Assembly: GCF_004342915.1 (NCBI RefSeq)
Contig: NZ_SLWL01000004.1
Coordinates: 246,132 to 310,131, forward strand
Reading direction: 5' to 3'
DNA from: Camelimonas lactis
GTDB taxonomy: Bacteria > Pseudomonadota > Alphaproteobacteria > Rhizobiales > Beijerinckiaceae
Length of the DNA: 64,000 nt
The notes beneath the pieces are model-generated. The model saw only the letters and a list, made by a program, of their open reading frames with translations. It made no database searches and was not told the DNA's origin. The stretch's first letter is position 1. Each line of letters opens with the position of its first letter. Below are positions 9,536-21,132 of the stretch, piece after piece. A program made the position numbers and the translations under genes.

Positions 9536-9994
9536 TCAGGACAGCGGCGGAATGCGCAGCACCCAGCCAGGCTGGATAAGGTCAGGGTTCTTCACGGGCG
9601 GCGTATTGGCCTTGACGATCTCCGGGTATTTGTCGCCGTGGCCCTTGCCGTAGAACTGCTCGGCGATTTTCCAGAGGGTGTCGCCCTTCTGAACCGTGTA
9701 GGTCTGGGAATCGGCGGAAGGCGCCGCCACCGTCAGCTTGTTGTCGACCGAGGCCACGCCCTGGCTGTTGCCGACCGTCAGCACGATTTTTTCCGCGGCT
9801 TCGGTGGTGGGGGCGCTGCCGGTGACCGTCACCTTGTCGCCGTCGACAGCAAATTCGACGCCGTCAGCGCTGAGGCCGGCGTCCGTCACGTGTTTCCTGA
9901 GCACCTCGGGCGTCAACCCGCCTTCAGCGGCCTGGGCCTCGCCCGAACCGAAGATCTTCGCGCCGGCTTCCTTGATAAAGCTGAACAAACCCAT
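9536..9994 (-). CDS. BON-LysM protein (Kbp/YgaU-like)
   Basis: A 152-aa protein related to E. coli Kbp (YgaU), a potassium-binding stress protein. A short N-terminal helix is followed by a BON domain (about 28-90) and a C-terminal LysM domain (about 96-150) with YTVQKGDTLWKIAEQFYGKG and a final QPGWVLRIPPL. No signal peptide is visible, as in Kbp, so a cytoplasmic location is likely. The gene stands alone. Unlike DUF883 and DUF1328 in this window, no GGAAC-type EcfG promoter is found upstream. Confidence 0.9.
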   Translation of the reverse strand: MGLFSFIKEAGAKIFGSGEAQAAEGGLTPEVLRKHVTDAGLSADGVEFAVDGDKVTVTGSAPTTEAAEKIVLTVGNSQGVASVDNKLTVAAPSADSQTYTVQKGDTLWKIAEQFYGKGHGDKYPEIVKANTPPVKNPDLIQPGWVLRIPPLS

Positions 9995-10298
9995 CTGGTG
10001 CTCCTGTCGCTGGGATCACGTCATCAGTCAGACGAAACGGCGCCTGCCTCGCGAAACGCGTCGACGCGGCGCGGCTCGCCGCCCGGTGGCTTCGCCAGGC
10101 AGCGGGTTCGCCCTGCTTAGTTGAAAACAATAATGCCCATGGAGCAAGCGGCTCACGCGCACATTCCGGCGAGCAAAAGCTGAAGGGCGCGGCGCCGGAT
10201 TCGGGCTTGATCTTCAGGTCCGGGCATTTGCCCGGCGAACATCACATCCACCGGGCCAGATATGCTTTGGACCGTTGGCCTGGCCCGCGCAAATGCAA

Positions 10299-10321
10299 AA
10301 GGCGCCCCCGGGGGGCGCCTT
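10299..10321. terminator. Rho-independent terminator, downstream of cysNC
   Basis: A GC-rich perfect palindrome (AAGGCGCCC / GGGCGCCTT arms) flanked by T-runs on both strands (TTTTGCATTT in the minus direction, a T5 run in the plus direction). It lies about 40 bases beyond the cysNC stop codon and can terminate that operon; it may act bidirectionally. The rest of the 9995-10363 gap shows nothing else. Confidence 0.85.
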
Positions 10322-10363
10322 CGGGTTTTTCACGGGCCAGCCTGGCCCACGCGCTGGCGAGCC

Positions 10364-12313
10364 TCACAGGGCGGCGGAATCTTCCGAGGTCTGGCCGTCG
10401 CCGGCGATGCGCGGCTCGATGGCCGCCAGCACCAGGTCGGCCAGGCGTTCCGCGCCGCCATCGCCCGGGCGCAGGGTGATTTCGGCGGCGAGCGGCGCCT
10501 CATAATCCTGGCCGATGCCGGTGAAGTCCGAGATGCCGCCGGCCTTGGCCCGGGCATACAGCCCCTTGGGGTCGCGTTCAGCGCAAATATCCACCGGCGT
10601 ATCAACGAACACTTCCACGAAAGCGTCATCGCCAACGGCCTCGCGCAGCCGGTCGCGGTCGGCGCGGAACGGCGAGACAAAGGCGCACAGCACCACCAGG
10701 CCCGCCTCCATCATCAGCCGCGCCACCTCCCCGGCCCGGCGGATATTCTCGGCGCGGCTGGCCGCGTCGAAGCCGAGGTCGGAATTGAGGCCAATGCGCA
10801 GGCTGTCGCCGTCGAGCAGCATGGTGTGGCGCCCAGCCGCGACCAGGCGGCGCTCGACCAGATTGGCGATGGTCGATTTGCCGGAGCCCGGCAGGCCCGT
10901 GAACCACACCACCAGCGGCCGCTGGTTCTTCTGGGCCGAGCGCACGGCGCGGTCCACGTCGAAGCCATGCAGATGGACGTTGGGACCGCCCAGCGGCTCG
11001 GTGACCATGCCGGCGGCGACCGTGCCGTTGGTGAAGCGATCGATGAGAATGAAGGCGCCGGTCACGCGGTTCTCCGCGTAAGGATCGATGGCGACCTGGG
11101 CCGACGTCTGCACTTCCACCAGTCCGATGCCGTTCAGCGGCAGGGCGTCGGCGGCGCCGTCCTCATAACGGTCGACATCGAGGGCGCTGGCGAGGCGGGT
11201 GACGGTGGCCGGCACGGTGCGGGCGCCGGTTTTCAGCAGGAAGCTGCGGCCTGGCTTCAGCGCGTCCCCGGCCATCCACACCAGGCGGGCCATGAAGCGG
11301 GTGGACAGCGCCGGCCGCGCCTTCGGCGGCGCCAGCATCTCGCCGCGCGGCGCGTCGATCTCGTCGGCCAGCACGATGGTCACCGCATCGCCGGCGGCGG
11401 CCTCTGGCAGGTCGCCGTCAAAGGTGACGATGCGGGCCACCCGGCTGCCATGGCCGGACGAGGCGACGACAACCTCATCGCCAACGCCAATGCGGCCGCT
11501 GGCGATCGTGCCGGAAAACCCGCGAAAATCCAGATTGGGCCGGTTGACCCACTGCACCGGCATGCGGAACGGCGCGTCGCTGCGATCGGCGTCGACCTCG
11601 ACGGTTTCCAGATGCTCCACCAGGGTCGGGCCGTCATACCAGGGCATGACCGGGCTCGGCGCGGCGACATTGTCGCCGAAGCGGGCGGAAAGCGGAATCG
11701 CCGTGACGTCAACGAAGCCGAGCGGCGCGGCGAAGGCCTGGAAGTCGGCGACAATGCGGTCAAAAACGCCCTGGTCGAAGCCGACGAGGTCGATCTTGTT
11801 CACCGCCAGCACCACGTGGCGGATGCCGAGCAGCGAGGCGATCACCGCATGGCGGCGGGTCTGGGTCAGCAGACCCTTGCGGGCGTCCACCAGCAGGATG
11901 GCCAGGTCCGAATTGGAGGCGCCGGTGGCCATGTTGCGGGTATATTGCTCGTGGCCAGGGGTATCGGCGACGATGAACGAGCGGCGCGGCGTGGCGAAGA
12001 AACGGTAGGCCACGTCGATGGTGATGCCCTGCTCGCGCTCGGCCTCAAGGCCATCGACCAGCAGCGCCAGATCAAGGTCCTCGCCGGTGGTGCCGTGGCG
12101 GCGCGAATCTTTCTGCAGCGCCGAAAGCTGATCCTCCAGGATCGATTTTGTCTCGTGCAGCAGGCGGCCGATCAGCGTGGACTTGCCGTCGTCGACGGAG
12201 CCGCAGGTGAGAAAGCGCAGCAGGCCGCGATCGGCCGGACGGTTCTGGGAAAACGGCGCGAGGCTGGCCAGATTTTCGCTCACGTTCACGGCGGCGTTGT
12301 GGGGGGCGCTCAT
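10364..12313 (-). CDS. cysNC: Sulfate adenylyltransferase large subunit fused to APS kinase (CysNC)
   Basis: A 649-aa bifunctional protein. The N-terminal part is the GTPase subunit of ATP sulfurylase: P-loop GSVDDGKSTLIGR (38-50), DTPGHEQYTRNM and NKIDL motifs, then EF-Tu-like barrels. The C-terminal part, from about residue 455, is an APS kinase with its own P-loop GLPGSGKST (about 474-482) and the segment GLYARAKAGGISDFTGIGQDYE. With CysD it makes APS from sulfate and ATP; the kinase module can make PAPS. Its ATG overlaps the cysD stop by one base (TGATG), so translation is coupled. Similar fusions (NodQ type) occur in rhizobia. A strong terminator lies downstream. Confidence 0.96.
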   Translation of the reverse strand: MSAPHNAAVNVSENLASLAPFSQNRPADRGLLRFLTCGSVDDGKSTLIGRLLHETKSILEDQLSALQKDSRRHGTTGEDLDLALLVDGLEAEREQGITIDVAYRFFATPRRSFIVADTPGHEQYTRNMATGASNSDLAILLVDARKGLLTQTRRHAVIASLLGIRHVVLAVNKIDLVGFDQGVFDRIVADFQAFAAPLGFVDVTAIPLSARFGDNVAAPSPVMPWYDGPTLVEHLETVEVDADRSDAPFRMPVQWVNRPNLDFRGFSGTIASGRIGVGDEVVVASSGHGSRVARIVTFDGDLPEAAAGDAVTIVLADEIDAPRGEMLAPPKARPALSTRFMARLVWMAGDALKPGRSFLLKTGARTVPATVTRLASALDVDRYEDGAADALPLNGIGLVEVQTSAQVAIDPYAENRVTGAFILIDRFTNGTVAAGMVTEPLGGPNVHLHGFDVDRAVRSAQKNQRPLVVWFTGLPGSGKSTIANLVERRLVAAGRHTMLLDGDSLRIGLNSDLGFDAASRAENIRRAGEVARLMMEAGLVVLCAFVSPFRADRDRLREAVGDDAFVEVFVDTPVDICAERDPKGLYARAKAGGISDFTGIGQDYEAPLAAEITLRPGDGGAERLADLVLAAIEPRIAGDGQTSEDSAAL

Positions 12314-13359
12314 CAGAAATAGCCCTCGCGCTTCTTGCGCTCCATGGAGGCCTGGTCGTCCTGGTCGATAACGCGGCCCTGGCGTTCGGAGGCGCGCGAG
12401 GCCATCAGTTCGGCGATGATGTCCTGCAGCGAGGCGGCGGAGGATTCCACCGCGCCGGTGAGCGGATAGCAGCCGAGGGTGCGGAAGCGGACCAGCCGCA
12501 TCCGCGGCGTCTCGCCCGGCAGCAGCGGCATGCGTTCGTCGTCCACCATGATGAGGGCGCCGTCGCGCTCCACCACCGGCCGCTCTTTCGCGAAATACAG
12601 CGGCACCACCGGAATGTCCTCGGCGAGGATGTATTGCCAGACGTCCAGCTCGGTCCAGTTGGAGAGTGGAAACACGCGCATGGATTCGCCTTTGGCGATG
12701 CGGGTGTTGAACAGGCTCCACAACTCGGGGCGCTGGTTGCGCGGCTCCCAGGCGTGGGCGCTGGTGCGGTGGGAGAAGATCCGCTCCTTGGCCCGGCTCT
12801 TTTCCTCATCGCGGCGGGCGCCGCCGAAGGCCGCGTCGAACTTCCATTTCTCCAGCGCCTGCTTCAGCCCCTCGGTCTTCATCACCTGGGTGTGCAGGGC
12901 CGAGCCGGAGGTGAACGGGTCGATGCCGCGCGCCGCCCCTTCCGGGTTGACGTGGGTGAGCAGCTCCAGGCCATAGCGGGCGGCGATGGCGTCGCGGAAG
13001 GCGATCATTTCGCGGAACTTCCAGCGCGTATCCACGTGCAGCAGCGGAAACGGCAGCGGCCCGGGAAAGAACGCCTTGCGCGCCAGATGCAGCATCACCG
13101 CCGAATCCTTGCCGATGGAATACAGCATCACCGGATTGGCGAATTCGGCCGCGACCTCACGGATGATATGGATCGATTCCGCTTCCAGACGGGCCAGATG
13201 CGGCGACAGGGCCAGACGTGGAGCACCGGAGGGCGCGATGCCCTGGGATGCGATGCCTTGGGACGCGATGTCTTGGGATGCGATGTCTTGGGATGCGATG
13301 TCTTGGCGCGCGGCGGCTTGCGCGATCCCGGGTGACACAGCTTGCAACTGAGCGGACAT
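12313..13359 (-). CDS. cysD: Sulfate adenylyltransferase subunit 2 (CysD)
   Basis: The catalytic PP-loop subunit of ATP sulfurylase, paired with CysNC. The loop [32 protein letters not shown] and the conserved [23 protein letters not shown] and [12 protein letters not shown] regions are all present, so the enzyme should be active. At 348 aa it is about 45 residues longer than usual. The extra N-terminus (roughly residues 15-45) is a tandem pentapeptide of the DIASQ type encoded by a 15-bp DNA repeat. The start at 13359 (MSAQLQ) is the first plausible one, and a downstream start near the family N-terminus ([18 protein letters not shown]) has no ATG. Confidence 0.95.
   Translation of the reverse strand: MSAQLQAVSPGIAQAAARQDIASQDIASQDIASQGIASQGIAPSGAPRLALSPHLARLEAESIHIIREVAAEFANPVMLYSIGKDSAVMLHLARKAFFPGPLPFPLLHVDTRWKFREMIAFRDAIAARYGLELLTHVNPEGAARGIDPFTSGSALHTQVMKTEGLKQALEKWKFDAAFGGARRDEEKSRAKERIFSHRTSAHAWEPRNQRPELWSLFNTRIAKGESMRVFPLSNWTELDVWQYILAEDIPVVPLYFAKERPVVERDGALIMVDDERMPLLPGETPRMRLVRFRTLGCYPLTGAVESSAASLQDIIAELMASRASERQGRVIDQDDQASMERKKREGYF
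13232..13306. repeat. 15-bp tandem repeat inside cysD (5 units)
   Basis: Five consecutive 15-base units (plus strand GATGCGATGTCTTGG, with 1-4 changes in the outer units) lie in the 5' part of cysD. On the coding strand they give the pentapeptide ladder [25 protein letters not shown]. The unit length is a multiple of three, so copy-number change would keep the frame. Confidence 0.92.
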
Positions 13360-13487
13360 GAGCGAATTCCCGCGGCGCCTGACAGCAGGCCGCCGCCCTT
13401 TTCCAACATGCGACGCCACGACGGGCGGCGTCCTCGATCTTCAGGCGCGGCAAGGCCGCGCGCGCCGTTTTCTGGCGGCGGCCTTCG

Positions 13488-14009
13488 TTACGCGCCGGGC
13501 TCCAGCCGCAGCCACGGGCGGGCGCCTGGCGGCTGGATTTCAACGTCCTCGCGGCCCGCCGGCTGGTAGTGCACCGGCACGTCCTGGATGCGGCCCTCAA
13601 TCAGGGCGTTCAGCACCCGGTCGTCGCGAATGGCGAATTCATCGAAGCCACAGCGCTTCATCAGCGGAATCTGGTCCCACAGCACGTCGCCCTCGGCGCG
13701 CAGATCACCGGTGTAACCGTGACGCTCACGCAGCAGCCGGGCCAGCGAATAGGCGCGGCCGTCGGTATAAGCGGGGAAATCGAGGGCGATGAGCGCGAAG
13801 CGGTTCAGGTCGCCTTCCAGCCCATCGAGGGTGTCGCCGGCGCGCAGGCTGAGGCCGAGCGGCGCATTGCGGCCGCGCAGGTCGCCGGCTTCAGACAGGA
13901 AGCGGGCCTTCGACACCACAACCGGCGCATCGGTCGGCAGCGCCGCGTCATCAGCCGGACGGCTCCAGACGTCGGCGATCACCGCGCCATTCTTCACGAG
14001 ACCGCTCAT
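13488..14009 (-). CDS. DUF934 family protein linked to sulfite reduction
   Basis: A 173-aa cytoplasmic protein of the DUF934 family, which in Proteobacteria is found almost only next to cysI/cysH. Typical segments are LALDFPAYTDGRAYSLARLLRERHGYTGDLRAEGDVLWDQ (roughly residues 85-125) and the preceding GRNAPLGLSLRAGD. Its ATG overlaps the stop of cysH by four bases (ATGA), showing translational coupling. The biochemical role is not established; a helper in assimilatory sulfite or APS reduction is inferred from context only. Confidence 0.9.
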   Translation of the reverse strand: MSGLVKNGAVIADVWSRPADDAALPTDAPVVVSKARFLSEAGDLRGRNAPLGLSLRAGDTLDGLEGDLNRFALIALDFPAYTDGRAYSLARLLRERHGYTGDLRAEGDVLWDQIPLMKRCGFDEFAIRDDRVLNALIEGRIQDVPVHYQPAGREDVEIQPPGARPWLRLEPGA

Positions 14010-14777
14010 GCCTTGTTCCTTGTTATTGTTCCCGCCGGGCTCACGTGAATGCCGCACTCGGTCTTGTCCTGGCCGCGCCAGCGGCCGGCGCGGGGATCCT
14101 CCCCTTCCGCCACCGGCGAGGTGCAGGGCGCGCAGCCAATGGAGGGGTAGCCCTGGGCGACCAGCGGGTGAGCCGGCAGCGCGTGGGCGCGCATGTAATG
14201 GGCGATGTCGGCCATCGACCACGACGCCAGCGGATTGACCTTGATGTGGGTGGCCGTGGCCTCGAAGGCCGGAATGTCGTGGCGACTGCTGGCCTGGTAG
14301 CGCTTGCGCCCGCTGATCCAGGCGCGGAACGGCTTCAGCGCGGCGTCCAGCGGCTCCACCTTGCGGAACCCGCAGCAGGCGTCCGTGTCGCGGGCGAACA
14401 GGGCGCCGATCGGATCAAGCCGCTGCTCGGTCGCATCGTCGGGGCCGACGCTGCGCACGTCAGTGAGGCCGAGCATGGCGACGAGGCGGTCGCGATAGGC
14501 CAGCGTCTCGGGAAACAGCCGGCCGGTGTCGACGAAAACCACCGGAACCGCCGGGTCGATCTGCGCCGCCAGATGCAGCAGCGCCGCCGATTCAGCGCCG
14601 AAGCTGGACACCAGCGCCACATCGCCGGCGACGCGCTCGCGCAGGGCAAGGCGCAGCAGCTCCTCCGCCGTCGCGCCGGCGTGGCGGGCGTCGAGCGCCG
14701 CCGCCTCGCGCACTAGGTCTTCAGCCCGCGAAGCCGCGTCAACGGGCGTGGCGGCGATGGCCGCCGCCGCGGCGGGA

Positions 14778-14794
<17 letters not shown>
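14006..14794 (-). CDS. cysH: Assimilatory APS reductase (CysH)
   Basis: A 262-aa phosphoadenylyl/adenylyl-sulfate reductase. It has the PP-loop-like SSFGAESAALLHLA (63-76), the pair Cys140-Cys141 (DACCGFRKVEPL), the CAPC pair (Cys221, Cys224) and the C-terminal redox motif ECGIH (Cys247). The CC...CxxC set binds a [4Fe-4S] cluster and marks the enzyme as APS-type rather than the cluster-free PAPS type. It produces sulfite for CysI. The start at 14794 overlaps the end of cysI by 17 bases, so the two are tightly coupled; the next gene overlaps by four bases. Confidence 0.95.
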
Positions 14795-16439
<1,645 letters not shown>

Positions 16440-16599
16440 GGCTCGTGTCCTGAATGACCGGCGCCGCTTCGGCCTCGATGCGGGCTACGGAAGCGCTTCC
16501 AGTCGCAAAATTCCGGGTTCTGGCGCCTGCCTCACAGGCGGCGCGGGCCGCCCCAGGCAAGACGCTTCGACGGGCAACCCCGCCAGCGGGCAAGACGCC

Positions 16600-16944
16600 T
16601 CAACAGGCCGCCGCCAGCAGGCCGGTCGCCGCCGGCGCCAGCGTCCGGTTCTCCGTGATCGTGGGGCCGCGCAAGGCGCGGATGCGCTCGCGCAGCAGCA
16701 GCGGGCGCGGCCCGTTTTCCTGACGCTCCACGTCCACCAGATAGGCCTCGACAACCACATCGGCCGCCACGTCCCGCATGGCGGCGGCGAGCAGGGCCTC
16801 ACCGGCTTCGGAAGTTTCGGCGACGACAGCGTCGGCGATATCCAGGGACCAGTCGTCCCCGGCCGTGCGGAACACCACCGAGCCGCTCCTGAGCGCATTG
16901 GCGGTGACCACCTGCAACGCGTGCCCCTTGGCCGCCCTCTTCAT
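16600..16944 (-). CDS. DUF2849 family protein, first gene of the sulfite-reduction block
   Basis: A 114-aa small soluble protein of the DUF2849 family, which in Alphaproteobacteria is typically placed directly before cysI. Recognisable parts are VVTANALRSGSVVFRTAGDDWSLDIADAVV and VVVEAYLVDV. The ATG at 16944 is taken as the start because the upstream in-frame stretch is not family-like. It lies 160 bases before cysI and probably begins the DUF2849-cysI-cysH-DUF934 transcript. The 148 bases upstream are markedly AT-rich, the best place for the promoter. Function unknown; a role in sulfite reduction is inferred from position. Confidence 0.88.
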   Translation of the reverse strand: MKRAAKGHALQVVTANALRSGSVVFRTAGDDWSLDIADAVVAETSEAGEALLAAAMRDVAADVVVEAYLVDVERQENGPRPLLLRERIRALRGPTITENRTLAPAATGLLAAAC

Positions 16945-17092
16945 ATCTTCAATCCCCTGGCGCTCCGGCGCCTGTCTACACTGGACAGGTTTCAATCTGG
17001 ACCTGCCAATACCCCATGACAAGGGGGATAGCAAAATATTTTACGCTGAATGATGTAACAATGAGTTATTTAACAAAATTAAAATGTAATAT
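16945..17092 (-). promoter_or_regulatory. AT-rich promoter region of the DUF2849-cysI block
   Basis: The gap between the cysA stop and DUF2849 is strongly AT-rich at 17030-17098, unlike the surrounding GC-rich DNA. It includes an inverted CAGGT-N10-ACCTG repeat (16986-17005). It is the only plausible promoter site for the downstream reductase genes if they are not read through from cysA. Exact -35/-10 elements cannot be assigned with confidence. Confidence 0.45.
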
Positions 17093-18160
17093 TTAGCTGT
17101 TTTCCGGAAAAACCCGCCCGCCAAGAACGGCCAGCGTCACCTGTCCGCCTTCACCGCAGGACAGGCCGGCGGGGGCGTCGGCCTCGACGATCACGTCCAG
17201 ACCATGCAGCCGGACTTCGACGCGGCGGCCGTTGGCGGTGCGGCGCACGCCGACAATGACCCCGCCGAGCTGGCCAGCCGGGCCGCCAGCGGCGTCCGCA
17301 TCGCCCTCCCCGGCCAGGCGCAGGTCATAGGGCCGCAGCCAGAGCCAGCCGTCGCCATCGGCCATCGCGGCGCCAGGCGCCTCCAGCACCTCCTCGCCGA
17401 AAACGACCTTGCCGCCGCGCACCCGCACCGGCACGCGCGCCGCGTCGCCGACAAAGGACGCCACGAAGGCCGAGGCGGGTTGGGCGTGGATTTCATCTGG
17501 CGCGCCCACCTGCTCGATGCGGCCATGATTGAGAATGGCGACGCGGTCGGCCAGCTCCAGCGCCTCATCCTGGTCGTGGGTGACGAACACCGTGGTGTGA
17601 CCGGTCTGGGCGTGAATTTGCCGTAGCCAGGCGCGCAGATCCTTGCGCACCTTGGCGTCCAGCGCGCCGAACGGTTCATCCAGCAGCAGCACGCGGGGAT
17701 CGACCGCGAGCGCCCTGGCGAGGGCGACGCGCTGCTTCTGGCCGCCGGAAAGCTGGGCCGGGTGGCGGCCGCCATAGCCCTCGAGCTGCATCAGGGCGAG
17801 CAGTTCCTCAACCCGGGCGCTGATAGCGGCGCGCGACGGCCGTTCAGAACGGCGACGCACCCGCAGGCCATAGGCGATGTTATCCGCCACCGTCATGTGC
17901 CGGAACAGGGCGTAATGCTGGAAGACGAAGCCGACGTGGCGTTGCTGCACCGACAGGCGGGTTGCGTCGGTTTCGCCAAAGAAGACGCTGCCGCGCTCCG
18001 CCCTTTCGAGGCCGGCGATGATCCGCAACAGGGTGGTCTTGCCCGAGCCGGAAGGGCCGAGCAGCGCCATCAGTTCGCCCGAGCGGATGTGCAGGCTGAC
18101 GCCGCGCAAGGCGCGCGCGCCGCCGAACTCCTTGGCGAGGTCGGTCACGCGGATATCCAC
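17093..18160 (-). CDS. cysA: Sulfate/thiosulfate ABC transporter ATP-binding protein
   Basis: A 355-aa ATPase energising sulfate import. The ABC domain holds Walker [10 protein letters not shown] (35-43), the signature LSGGQ (137-141), Walker B VLLLDEP (157-163) and the switch histidine in [12 protein letters not shown] regulatory C-terminal domain follows (about 240-355). The start is GTG at 18160, with GGAG a few bases upstream; no ATG fits. It lies 37 bases after cysW in the sbp-cysT-cysW-cysA operon. The ABC domain resembles CysA more than other importer ATPases ([22 protein letters not shown]). Confidence 0.95.
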   Translation of the reverse strand: MDIRVTDLAKEFGGARALRGVSLHIRSGELMALLGPSGSGKTTLLRIIAGLERAERGSVFFGETDATRLSVQQRHVGFVFQHYALFRHMTVADNIAYGLRVRRRSERPSRAAISARVEELLALMQLEGYGGRHPAQLSGGQKQRVALARALAVDPRVLLLDEPFGALDAKVRKDLRAWLRQIHAQTGHTTVFVTHDQDEALELADRVAILNHGRIEQVGAPDEIHAQPASAFVASFVGDAARVPVRVRGGKVVFGEEVLEAPGAAMADGDGWLWLRPYDLRLAGEGDADAAGGPAGQLGGVIVGVRRTANGRRVEVRLHGLDVIVEADAPAGLSCGEGGQVTLAVLGGRVFPENS

Positions 18161-18197
18161 TGGCCTGCTCCGTTCGTGGCCGCCCGCCGGCCCGTTG

Positions 18198-19070
18198 TCA
18201 GTGACGCCCGGAGATGGCCTCGCCGTAGCGCCACTCAAGGATGGTCTTTCCAATGAGGGTGACGAGGGCAAGGATCGCAAGAAGCGAGGCGACAGCGAAG
18301 GCTGCGACAAAATTGTACTCATTGTAAAGAATCTCGACGTGCAGGGGCATGGTGTTGGTGAGGCCGCGGATATGGCCGGAAACCACCGACACGGCGCCGA
18401 ATTCGCCCATGGCGCGCGCGTTGCAGAGCAGCACGCCGTAAAGCAGCGCCCAGCGGATGTTGGGCAGCGTGACAGTGAGGAAGGCGCGCAGGCCGCTGGC
18501 GCCAAGGGTCAGCGCCGCCTCCTCATCGGCGGTTCCCTGCTCCTGCATCAGCGGGATCAGTTCGCGCGCCACGAACGGAAAGGTGACGAACACCGTCGCC
18601 AGCACAATGCCGGGCAGAGCGAAGACAATCTGGATATTGTGCTCCTGGAGCCAGGGACCGAGCAGGCCCTGGGCGCCGAACAGCAGCACATAAACCAGGC
18701 CCGCCACCACCGGCGACACCGAGAACGGCAGATCAACCAAAGTGATGAGAAAGCTCTTGCCCGGAAAATCGAACTTGGCGATGGCCCAGGACGCGGCGAC
18801 GCCGAACACCAGGTTGAGCGGCACCGCGATGGCCGCCACCAGCAGGGTGAGGCGGATGGCGGACACGGCGTCCGGGTCGGTGAGCGCCTGCCAATAGGCG
18901 TCAAAACCCTTTGACAGCGCCTCGTGAAAGATCAGCCCGAGCGGCAGCAGCAGGAACAGGGCGAGGAACGCCGCGGCGAAGGCGATGATGGCGGCCCGCG
19001 CCCAAGGCGCCTCCGTCACCACGCTGTCAGGCGTGTAAACCCGCTGCCGTTGCGGTTCCAGATCAGACAT
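18198..19070 (-). CDS. cysW: Sulfate ABC transporter permease CysW
   Basis: A 290-aa inner-membrane permease, one of two forming the sulfate channel. It has about six hydrophobic segments and the permease-ATPase coupling (EAA-type) loop [31 protein letters not shown]. The ATG at 19070 overlaps the cysT stop by eight bases and is preceded by GGAGG; an earlier in-frame ATG would increase the overlap and lacks a better site. The CysW-type motif [18 protein letters not shown] is present. Confidence 0.95.
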   Translation of the reverse strand: MSDLEPQRQRVYTPDSVVTEAPWARAAIIAFAAAFLALFLLLPLGLIFHEALSKGFDAYWQALTDPDAVSAIRLTLLVAAIAVPLNLVFGVAASWAIAKFDFPGKSFLITLVDLPFSVSPVVAGLVYVLLFGAQGLLGPWLQEHNIQIVFALPGIVLATVFVTFPFVARELIPLMQEQGTADEEAALTLGASGLRAFLTVTLPNIRWALLYGVLLCNARAMGEFGAVSVVSGHIRGLTNTMPLHVEILYNEYNFVAAFAVASLLAILALVTLIGKTILEWRYGEAISGRH

Positions 19071-19926
19071 TGCCCATCCTCCGCCGACTCCAGGCCTGAA
19101 TGAGATTGATGACAAGCAACATCAGGAAAGCCATGGCCAGCATGATGACGGCGATGACCGTGGCGCCGGTGTAGTCGAACTCCGACAGCTTGATGACGAT
19201 CAGCAGCGGCGCGATCTCCGAGACGCCCGGCAGGTTGCCGGCGATGAAAATGACCGAACCATATTCGCCAAGCCCCCTGGCGAAGGCCAGGGCAAGGCCG
19301 GTGAGCGCCGCGGGCGCCAGCGGCGGGACAAGAACCTGGAAAACTGTCTGCCAGCGGGCGGCGCCCAGCGTCGCCGCCGCCTCCTCCAGCTCGCGGTCAA
19401 TCTCGGCGATCAGCGGCTGCACCGTGCGCACCGCATAGGGCAGACCGATAAACACCAGGGCAATGAAGATGCCAATGGGATTGTAGACCACCTGCCAGCC
19501 GAGCCTGGCCAGCGGCGCGCCCAGCAGCCCGTCCGGCGCATACAGAGCCGCCAGGGCGATGCCGGCCACGGCCGTCGGCAGCGCGAACGGCAGATCGACC
19601 ATGGCGTCGACCAGCCGCCGCCCCGGAAAATCATAGCGGGTGAGCGCCCAGGCGATGATCACGCCGGCCAGTGTGGCGAAAAGCGCGGCGATCGCCGACA
19701 CGCCAAAGCTGAGCAGCAGGGCGTGCTGGACGCGCGGATCGGACAGGGTGACGGCGAACCCCTCCACGCCGGCGCTGGAGGCGCGCAGGAACAGGGCCGC
19801 CAGCGGCAGCAGAACGATGAAGCCGAGCCAGCTCAGCGCATAGCCAAGGGCAAGGCCAAACCCCGGCAACGCGCCTGTTATGCGGATGAAAGGGCGGCGG
19901 CGCGGCGCCGCAACTGCAACGCTCAT
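19063..19926 (-). CDS. cysT: Sulfate ABC transporter permease CysT (CysU)
   Basis: A 287-aa inner-membrane permease partner of CysW. It has multiple hydrophobic segments, the coupling loop [32 protein letters not shown] and the CysT-type motif [16 protein letters not shown]. It starts five bases after the stop of the substrate-binding protein gene and overlaps cysW by eight bases, so the three form one translationally linked operon. Confidence 0.95.
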   Translation of the reverse strand: MSVAVAAPRRRPFIRITGALPGFGLALGYALSWLGFIVLLPLAALFLRASSAGVEGFAVTLSDPRVQHALLLSFGVSAIAALFATLAGVIIAWALTRYDFPGRRLVDAMVDLPFALPTAVAGIALAALYAPDGLLGAPLARLGWQVVYNPIGIFIALVFIGLPYAVRTVQPLIAEIDRELEEAAATLGAARWQTVFQVLVPPLAPAALTGLALAFARGLGEYGSVIFIAGNLPGVSEIAPLLIVIKLSEFDYTGATVIAVIMLAMAFLMLLVINLIQAWSRRRMGNV

Positions 19927-19931
19927 GGCGC

Positions 19932-21068
19932 TTATTTCCGCGCCGTCAGCTGGTCGAACACCCCGCCATTGTCAAAATAGGTCTTCTGGATCACGTCCCA
20001 GCCGCCCAGCAGATCCTCGATGCGGAACAGCTTGATGTCAGCCGGGCGCTCCTCCGGCTTCAGGGCCGAAACATCGGACGGGCGGTAATGGTGCTTCGCG
20101 ATGATGCGCTGGGCTTCGGGCGTGTAGAGGAATTTGAGGAACGCCTCGGCCTCCTTGCGCGTGCCCTTGCGATCCACATTGCCGGCGACAAGCGCCACCG
20201 GCGGCTCGGCGAGGATTGAGGTCTTCGGGGTGACAATGTCGAACCTGTCCTTGCCGAACTCCCCGGTGATGAGGTGCGCCTCATTCTCCCAGGCCGGCAA
20301 GACGGCGCCAAAGTTGCGCTGGGCGAAGGTGATGGTGGAGCCGCGCGCGCCGGTGTCCAGGGATTTGACGTTCCTGTACAGGGCGCCGACGAACTCGCGG
20401 ATCTTCGCGTCGTCCTTGCCAAATTTCTCAGCGGCATAGCCCCAGGCGCCGAGGAAGTTCCAGCGACCGCCGGCAGAGGTTTTGGGGTTGGGCGTGATGA
20501 CGCCCACGTCCTCGCGCACCAGGTCGCTCCAGTCGTGGATGTTCTTCGGGTTGCCCTTGCGGACGACGAAGACCACCGTGGAGGTGTAGGGCAGCGCGTT
20601 GTTGGGCAGCTTCGTGCGCCAGTCGGCCGGAATCTTGCCGGTGAGTCTGGCGATGGCGTCGATATCGGAGGGGATGCCGAGGGTGACGACGTCCGCCGGG
20701 GCGCCATCGATCACCGTGCGGGCCTGGGCGCCGGAGCCGCCGTGCGAGGTGCGCACCTGCAGCGCGCCGCCGCCCTTCTTCTCCCAGTCCGCCGTGAAGG
20801 CTGCGCTCAGGTCGCGGTAAAGCTCGCGGGTGGGATCGTAAGACACGTTGAGAAGCGCCTGGGCGGCGTGCGCCGGGCGCGGAAAGCTGCCGACGAGGCT
20901 CGCGGCCGCAGAAAGGCCCAGCACCGTCACGCCGGCGACAGCGGCGAGACTCAGCCCCGCGCGACGCCGCCCCGACGCCTTGTGACGCGCCGGCGCTTTT
21001 CCGGCGCGGACTGGCGCAGGCGTCTCCCCGCCCTGTGGACCCACAAAATCACTGTCCCGACCGGCCAT
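19932..21068 (-). CDS. sbp: Sulfate/thiosulfate-binding periplasmic protein
   Basis: A 378-aa solute-binding protein delivering sulfate to CysTWA. A long basic N-terminal stretch (1-37) precedes the hydrophobic signal segment, with probable cleavage at AHAAQ near residue 69. The mature part starts LLNVSYDPTRELYRDLSAAF, the hallmark of Sbp/CysP proteins, and has TSHGGSGAQARTVIDGAPADVVTL and NFLGAWGYA for anion binding. The N-terminal extension before the signal is unusual, and a shorter start is possible. The gene heads the uptake operon; an AT-rich palindrome lies about 65-90 bases upstream. Confidence 0.93.
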   Translation of the reverse strand: MAGRDSDFVGPQGGETPAPVRAGKAPARHKASGRRRAGLSLAAVAGVTVLGLSAAASLVGSFPRPAHAAQALLNVSYDPTRELYRDLSAAFTADWEKKGGGALQVRTSHGGSGAQARTVIDGAPADVVTLGIPSDIDAIARLTGKIPADWRTKLPNNALPYTSTVVFVVRKGNPKNIHDWSDLVREDVGVITPNPKTSAGGRWNFLGAWGYAAEKFGKDDAKIREFVGALYRNVKSLDTGARGSTITFAQRNFGAVLPAWENEAHLITGEFGKDRFDIVTPKTSILAEPPVALVAGNVDRKGTRKEAEAFLKFLYTPEAQRIIAKHHYRPSDVSALKPEERPADIKLFRIEDLLGGWDVIQKTYFDNGGVFDQLTARK

Positions 21069-21132
21069 GTCAGCCTCCTGAAATTTTCACGTATAATCGC
21101 GAACCTTTTCAGAATTGCAACACAGAATATGT

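Noticed and set aside
10262..12322. Long plus-strand open frame (686 codons) opposite cysNC
   Set aside because: It mirrors the high-GC codon pattern of cysNC; no domain is recognisable and cysNC is complete with all motifs. The same applies to large antisense frames at 36467-38746, 41317-43023, 60127-61935 and 58335-59849.
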